Origin: Streptomyces sp. yr375
GTDB taxonomy: Bacteria > Actinomycetota > Actinomycetes > Streptomycetales > Streptomycetaceae
DNA: 64,000 bases
Reading direction: 5' to 3'
Assembly (NCBI RefSeq): GCF_900110755.1
Contig: NZ_FOFF01000050.1
Location: 1-64,000 of the forward strand
Below are positions 63,422-64,000 of this stretch, one piece after another. Position numbers and translations under genes: made by a program. Every line of letters begins with the position of its first letter. The stretch's first letter is position 1. The notes beneath the pieces are model-generated. The model was not told where the DNA came from, did not search any database, and saw only the letters and a program-made list of their open reading frames with translations.

Positions 63422-64000
63422 CGGCGGTAGGACTGCCCGTAGCCGCGCCTCGAAGGCCAGGGCTACGGGCTCCTGCCTGTGCGGGGCCAACTGGTCGTAG
63501 AACTCCCTCAGATGGCCCGAGACCCGCTCGGACGCCACTGCCGACGCGGACTCCAGAGCTTGCGTGGCGGTGCTGCACGCCTGGTCAAGCTTGTCTTGGT
63601 CAAGCTGCGTACGAGCCAGCCAGAACGCGTGGAACGCCCGGCCGCGCTGGTTGGTGCGGGCTTCCCGACGCAACGCATCCGCGATCAATGGTTCAGCCGT
63701 CGCTGCCTCGCCCAGGCGGCCGTGGGCAATGCCCGTGTCCACTATGAGCTTCAGTTCGTCGAAGTAGGCCACCCACGACGGATCCGGGTCGCTCGCCTGG
63801 ATCTGCTCGAACTGGCGGTGTGCTTCCCCGATCGCCCGGTGAGTCGATGTCTGGCTGCCGAGCGCGGCATGGGCGAATGCTTCCCGCATGGACAGCATCG
63901 ACAGGACGCGTGGCGTCGTACCGAATGCCGAGCGCGCCTGGTCCTGGGCGGCCGTGACGAGTGCCAGGGAATCCGGGGGCTTGTCCTGGTAGGTCGCCTG
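63398..64000 (-). CDS. Probable HTH/TPR-type regulator, C-terminal part, cut by window edge
   Basis: The frame is open from the stop at 63398 to the window end, giving at least 200 residues. The visible part is all-helical and TPR-like (EAHRQFEQIQASDPDPSWVAYFDE, AFHAFWLARTQLDQDKLDQA, CSTATQALESASAVASERVSGH) and ends with LRAVLPPVSGSLHP. This is the usual C-terminal region of Streptomyces XRE-type helix-turn-helix proteins with tetratricopeptide repeats; the DNA-binding domain would be outside the window, so that identification is inference. The 3' end overlaps the convergent Nudix gene by 23 bp. Confidence 0.8.
   Translation of the reverse strand, partial: QATYQDKPPDSLALVTAAQDQARSAFGTTPRVLSMLSMREAFAHAALGSQTSTHRAIGEAHRQFEQIQASDPDPSWVAYFDELKLIVDTGIAHGRLGEAATAEPLIADALRREARTNQRGRAFHAFWLARTQLDQDKLDQACSTATQALESASAVASERVSGHLREFYDQLAPHRQEPVALAFEARLRAVLPPVSGSLHP

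Overview
The window is high-GC actinobacterial DNA, almost certainly a Streptomyces chromosome. Third codon positions are strongly G/C, ribosome sites are GGAGG-like, GTG and TTG starts occur, and the gene families are typical of the genus (LAL regulators, ROK-controlled sugar ABC operons without an ATPase, CBM2 and CBM13 proteins, secreted plant-polysaccharide enzymes). No rRNA, tRNA, CRISPR array, transposase or integrase gene was seen.

Region 1 (1-18012) is one end of a modular type I polyketide gene cluster. The gene at 1920-11642 encodes a loading module whose KS has Gln in place of Cys (KSQ-AT-ACP), followed by a fully reducing module 1 (KS-AT-DH-ER-KR-ACP) and a C-terminal docking domain. 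The next PKS gene (1-1874) runs off the left edge. Divergent from the PKS is a condensation-like/adenylation/carrier protein, and a LAL-type LuxR regulator closes the cluster. Both AT domains of the complete gene carry YASH, so a propionate-derived starter and a methylmalonyl first extension are predicted.

Region 2 (18-37 kb) starts with a gene-free kilobase. It then holds a zinc-finger/TM/cellulose-binding fusion protein, an unusual radical SAM protein, alditol oxidase, and a beta-galactoside uptake and hydrolysis locus (ROK regulator, lipoprotein, two permeases, GH2 enzyme). After these come an MFS exporter, a GH10 xylanase, a secreted EEP-type phosphodiesterase with a lectin-like tail, a Vat/CatB-type acetyltransferase and a membrane-anchored unknown.

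Region 3 (37.7-44.2 kb) is a run of small regulator/enzyme units: TetR, TetR-aldo/keto reductase, MarR-VOC, TetR-SRPBCC and a lone VOC protein. Three are divergent pairs with visible palindromic operators between the genes. A decayed Gfo/Idh oxidoreductase lies among them.

Region 4 (44.3-60.6 kb) is a plant cell-wall locus: DUF2264 protein, rhamnogalacturonan acetylesterase, PL4 lyase, GH43/CBM13 exo-galactanase-like enzyme and a membrane-anchored beta-helix-like surface protein. Methyltransferase, esterase and dehydrogenase genes follow, then a LacI regulator and an isocitrate lyase/PEP mutase-family gene. LacI-type palindromes in several promoters suggest shared control.

Region 5 (60.8-64 kb) holds a VOC protein, an unknown CxxC protein, a Nudix hydrolase whose last 87 bp are duplicated upstream, and the C-terminal part of a likely helix-turn-helix/TPR regulator cut by the right edge.
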